DNA from: Micavibrio aeruginosavorus ARL-13
GTDB lineage: Bacteria; Pseudomonadota; Alphaproteobacteria; Micavibrionales; Micavibrionaceae
NCBI RefSeq assembly: GCF_000226315.1
Contig: NC_016026.1
Coordinates: 2,046,001 to 2,110,000, forward strand
Direction: 5' to 3'
DNA: 64,000 nt
This document shows, in pieces, positions 63,150 through 64,000 of this stretch. Made by a program: the position numbers and the translations under genes. The number at the start of each line of letters is the position of its first letter. The stretch's first letter is position 1. The notes below the pieces were generated by a model. That model did no database searches, was not told the origin of the DNA, and saw only the letters and a program-made list of their open reading frames with translations.

Positions 63150-64000
63150 ATGAAACACATTTTGATTCCTGTTTTTATTGGTTTTTTCCTGATCCCCTCA
63201 CCGGTCTGGGCCCAAACCCAAACTGCGGTGCAGCCCCCGGCCGCCGCCGTTGCCGATGCTCAATTGCCGCAACGCACAAAAATCTTCGGTGCGGAAGAGG
63301 CCACTCTGACCAACGGCCTGCGCATTGTGGTCATTCCCAATCACCGCGCACCCGTCGTCAGCCACATGGTCTGGTACCGCGTCGGCGCGATTGATGAACC
63401 CGCCGGACAATCGGGCATCGCCCACTTCCTTGAACATTTGATGTTTAAGGGATCGGAAAATGTTCCCCCCGGTGAATTTTCCAAACGCGTGCGCGCCATG
63501 GGCGGGAATGACAATGCCTTTACGTCCCAGGACTACACCGCCTATTTCCAATCCATCGCCGCCGACCGTCTGGACGATGTCATGACGATGGAGGCCGACC
63601 GGATGCGCGGCCTGACCCTGCCCGCGGATCAGGTTTTGTCCGAACGCGATGTCGTATTGGAAGAACGCCGCCAAAATACCGACAGCGACCCCAACGCCCA
63701 GATGCACGAACAAATGCGCAATGCGCTGTTCCCCGGGCATCCCTATGGCATTCCGGTGATTGGCTGGCCGTATGAAATCGCCAAACTGTCCCGTGAAAAC
63801 GCGATGGATTTTCACAATAAATGGTACGCGCCCAATAACGCCACCGTGGTGATTTCTGGTGATGTGAAACTGGCCGACATTCTGCCGATCATTGAAAAAA
63901 CCTATGGCGCTGTGCCCGCCCGGACGGTGCCCGAACGCACAACACCGCCGGTGATGAATGTGCCCGGCGAAGCCCGCATCATCATGCAATCGGCCCGCGT
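63150..64000 (+). CDS. Secreted M16-family zinc metalloprotease (N-terminal part)
   Basis: The frame from ATG 63150 is open to the window end (about 283 residues). It has a signal peptide (HILIPVFIGFFLIPSPVWA) followed by an M16 domain. The inverted zinc motif is HFLEHLMF with the distal glutamate in VVLEERRQ. Further signatures are TNGLRIVVIPNHRAPVVSHM and MGGNDNAFTSQDYTAYF. Such insulinase-fold proteases degrade peptides in the periplasm; in proteobacteria they often occur as pairs, so a second M16 gene may follow. Confidence 0.9.
   Translation, partial: MKHILIPVFIGFFLIPSPVWAQTQTAVQPPAAAVADAQLPQRTKIFGAEEATLTNGLRIVVIPNHRAPVVSHMVWYRVGAIDEPAGQSGIAHFLEHLMFKGSENVPPGEFSKRVRAMGGNDNAFTSQDYTAYFQSIAADRLDDVMTMEADRMRGLTLPADQVLSERDVVLEERRQNTDSDPNAQMHEQMRNALFPGHPYGIPVIGWPYEIAKLSRENAMDFHNKWYAPNNATVVISGDVKLADILPIIEKTYGAVPARTVPERTTPPVMNVPGEARIIMQSAR

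Noticed and set aside
1-64000. CRISPR arrays, rRNA genes and insertion sequences
   Set aside because: No regularly spaced repeats, rRNA-like sequence or transposase genes were seen on reading through the window.

Overview
The window reads as the chromosome of an alphaproteobacterium. Evidence for this includes the DUF3035 lipoprotein after lspA, an AnmK/TyrS divergent pair, a Sua5-type YrdC protein, a sitABCD-mntR manganese operon, and a dense gene layout in moderately GC-rich DNA. A Micavibrio-like predator is one possibility, but nothing here proves the species. One block (about 42.1-53.2 kb) is visibly AT-richer and is a foreign insertion.

Layout. 1-7 kb: envelope genes (tamB start, tamA, an unusual bifunctional penicillin-binding protein) and a tandem universal-stress protein. 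7.3-13.4 kb: a lipoprotein; a beta-barrel outer-membrane gene broken by an in-frame TAG exactly where its signal peptide ends; and, divergent from it, a manganese/iron ABC importer operon (sitABCD) ending with its own regulator mntR. A MntR-box-like dyad sits between the -35 and -10 of the sit promoter. 13.5-17.6 kb: an SLC13/RCK permease, prmB, and a divergent XRE / S24-repressor pair around a 28-bp palindrome. 17.5-22.2 kb: sulfate activation (cysD, cysNC, cysQ) with a second CysQ-like phosphatase divergent from it. 22.3-41.8 kb: mixed housekeeping genes, including SapC-like protein, acyl-CoA dehydrogenase, a lytic transglycosylase behind a near-perfect sigma-54 promoter, tsaC/anmK/tyrS, an AsmA/DUF3971 giant, bcp, and a sulfur-relay neighbourhood (cysteine desulfurase, 2Fe-2S ferredoxin, FAD protein, mnmA).

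42.07-53.26 kb: an 11.1-kb integrative element splits a tRNA-Met(CAU) gene in two at an 18-bp core in the anticodon arm. The 5' half is left at 42067-42114 and the 3' half at 53236-53263. The element carries a complete spare tRNA-Met(CAU) of its own, identical except for one compensated acceptor pair. It also encodes a P4-type integrase, an AlpA-like protein, a primase-polymerase/helicase, a 991-aa orphan membrane protein, a GIY-YIG-type nuclease, a strongly structured non-coding stretch, and a complete retron. The retron has a promoter, an msr-msd RNA bounded by 12-bp a1/a2 repeats, and a reverse transcriptase fused to a TOPRIM domain. This element is the most interesting part of the window.

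53.3-64 kb: core genes resume with DUF423, a host-attachment-family protein, DUF2147, a carboxylesterase, ribF, ileS-lspA-DUF3035, a tandem pair of paralogues of unknown function with shared terminal motifs, and the start of a secreted M16 zinc protease cut off by the window end.
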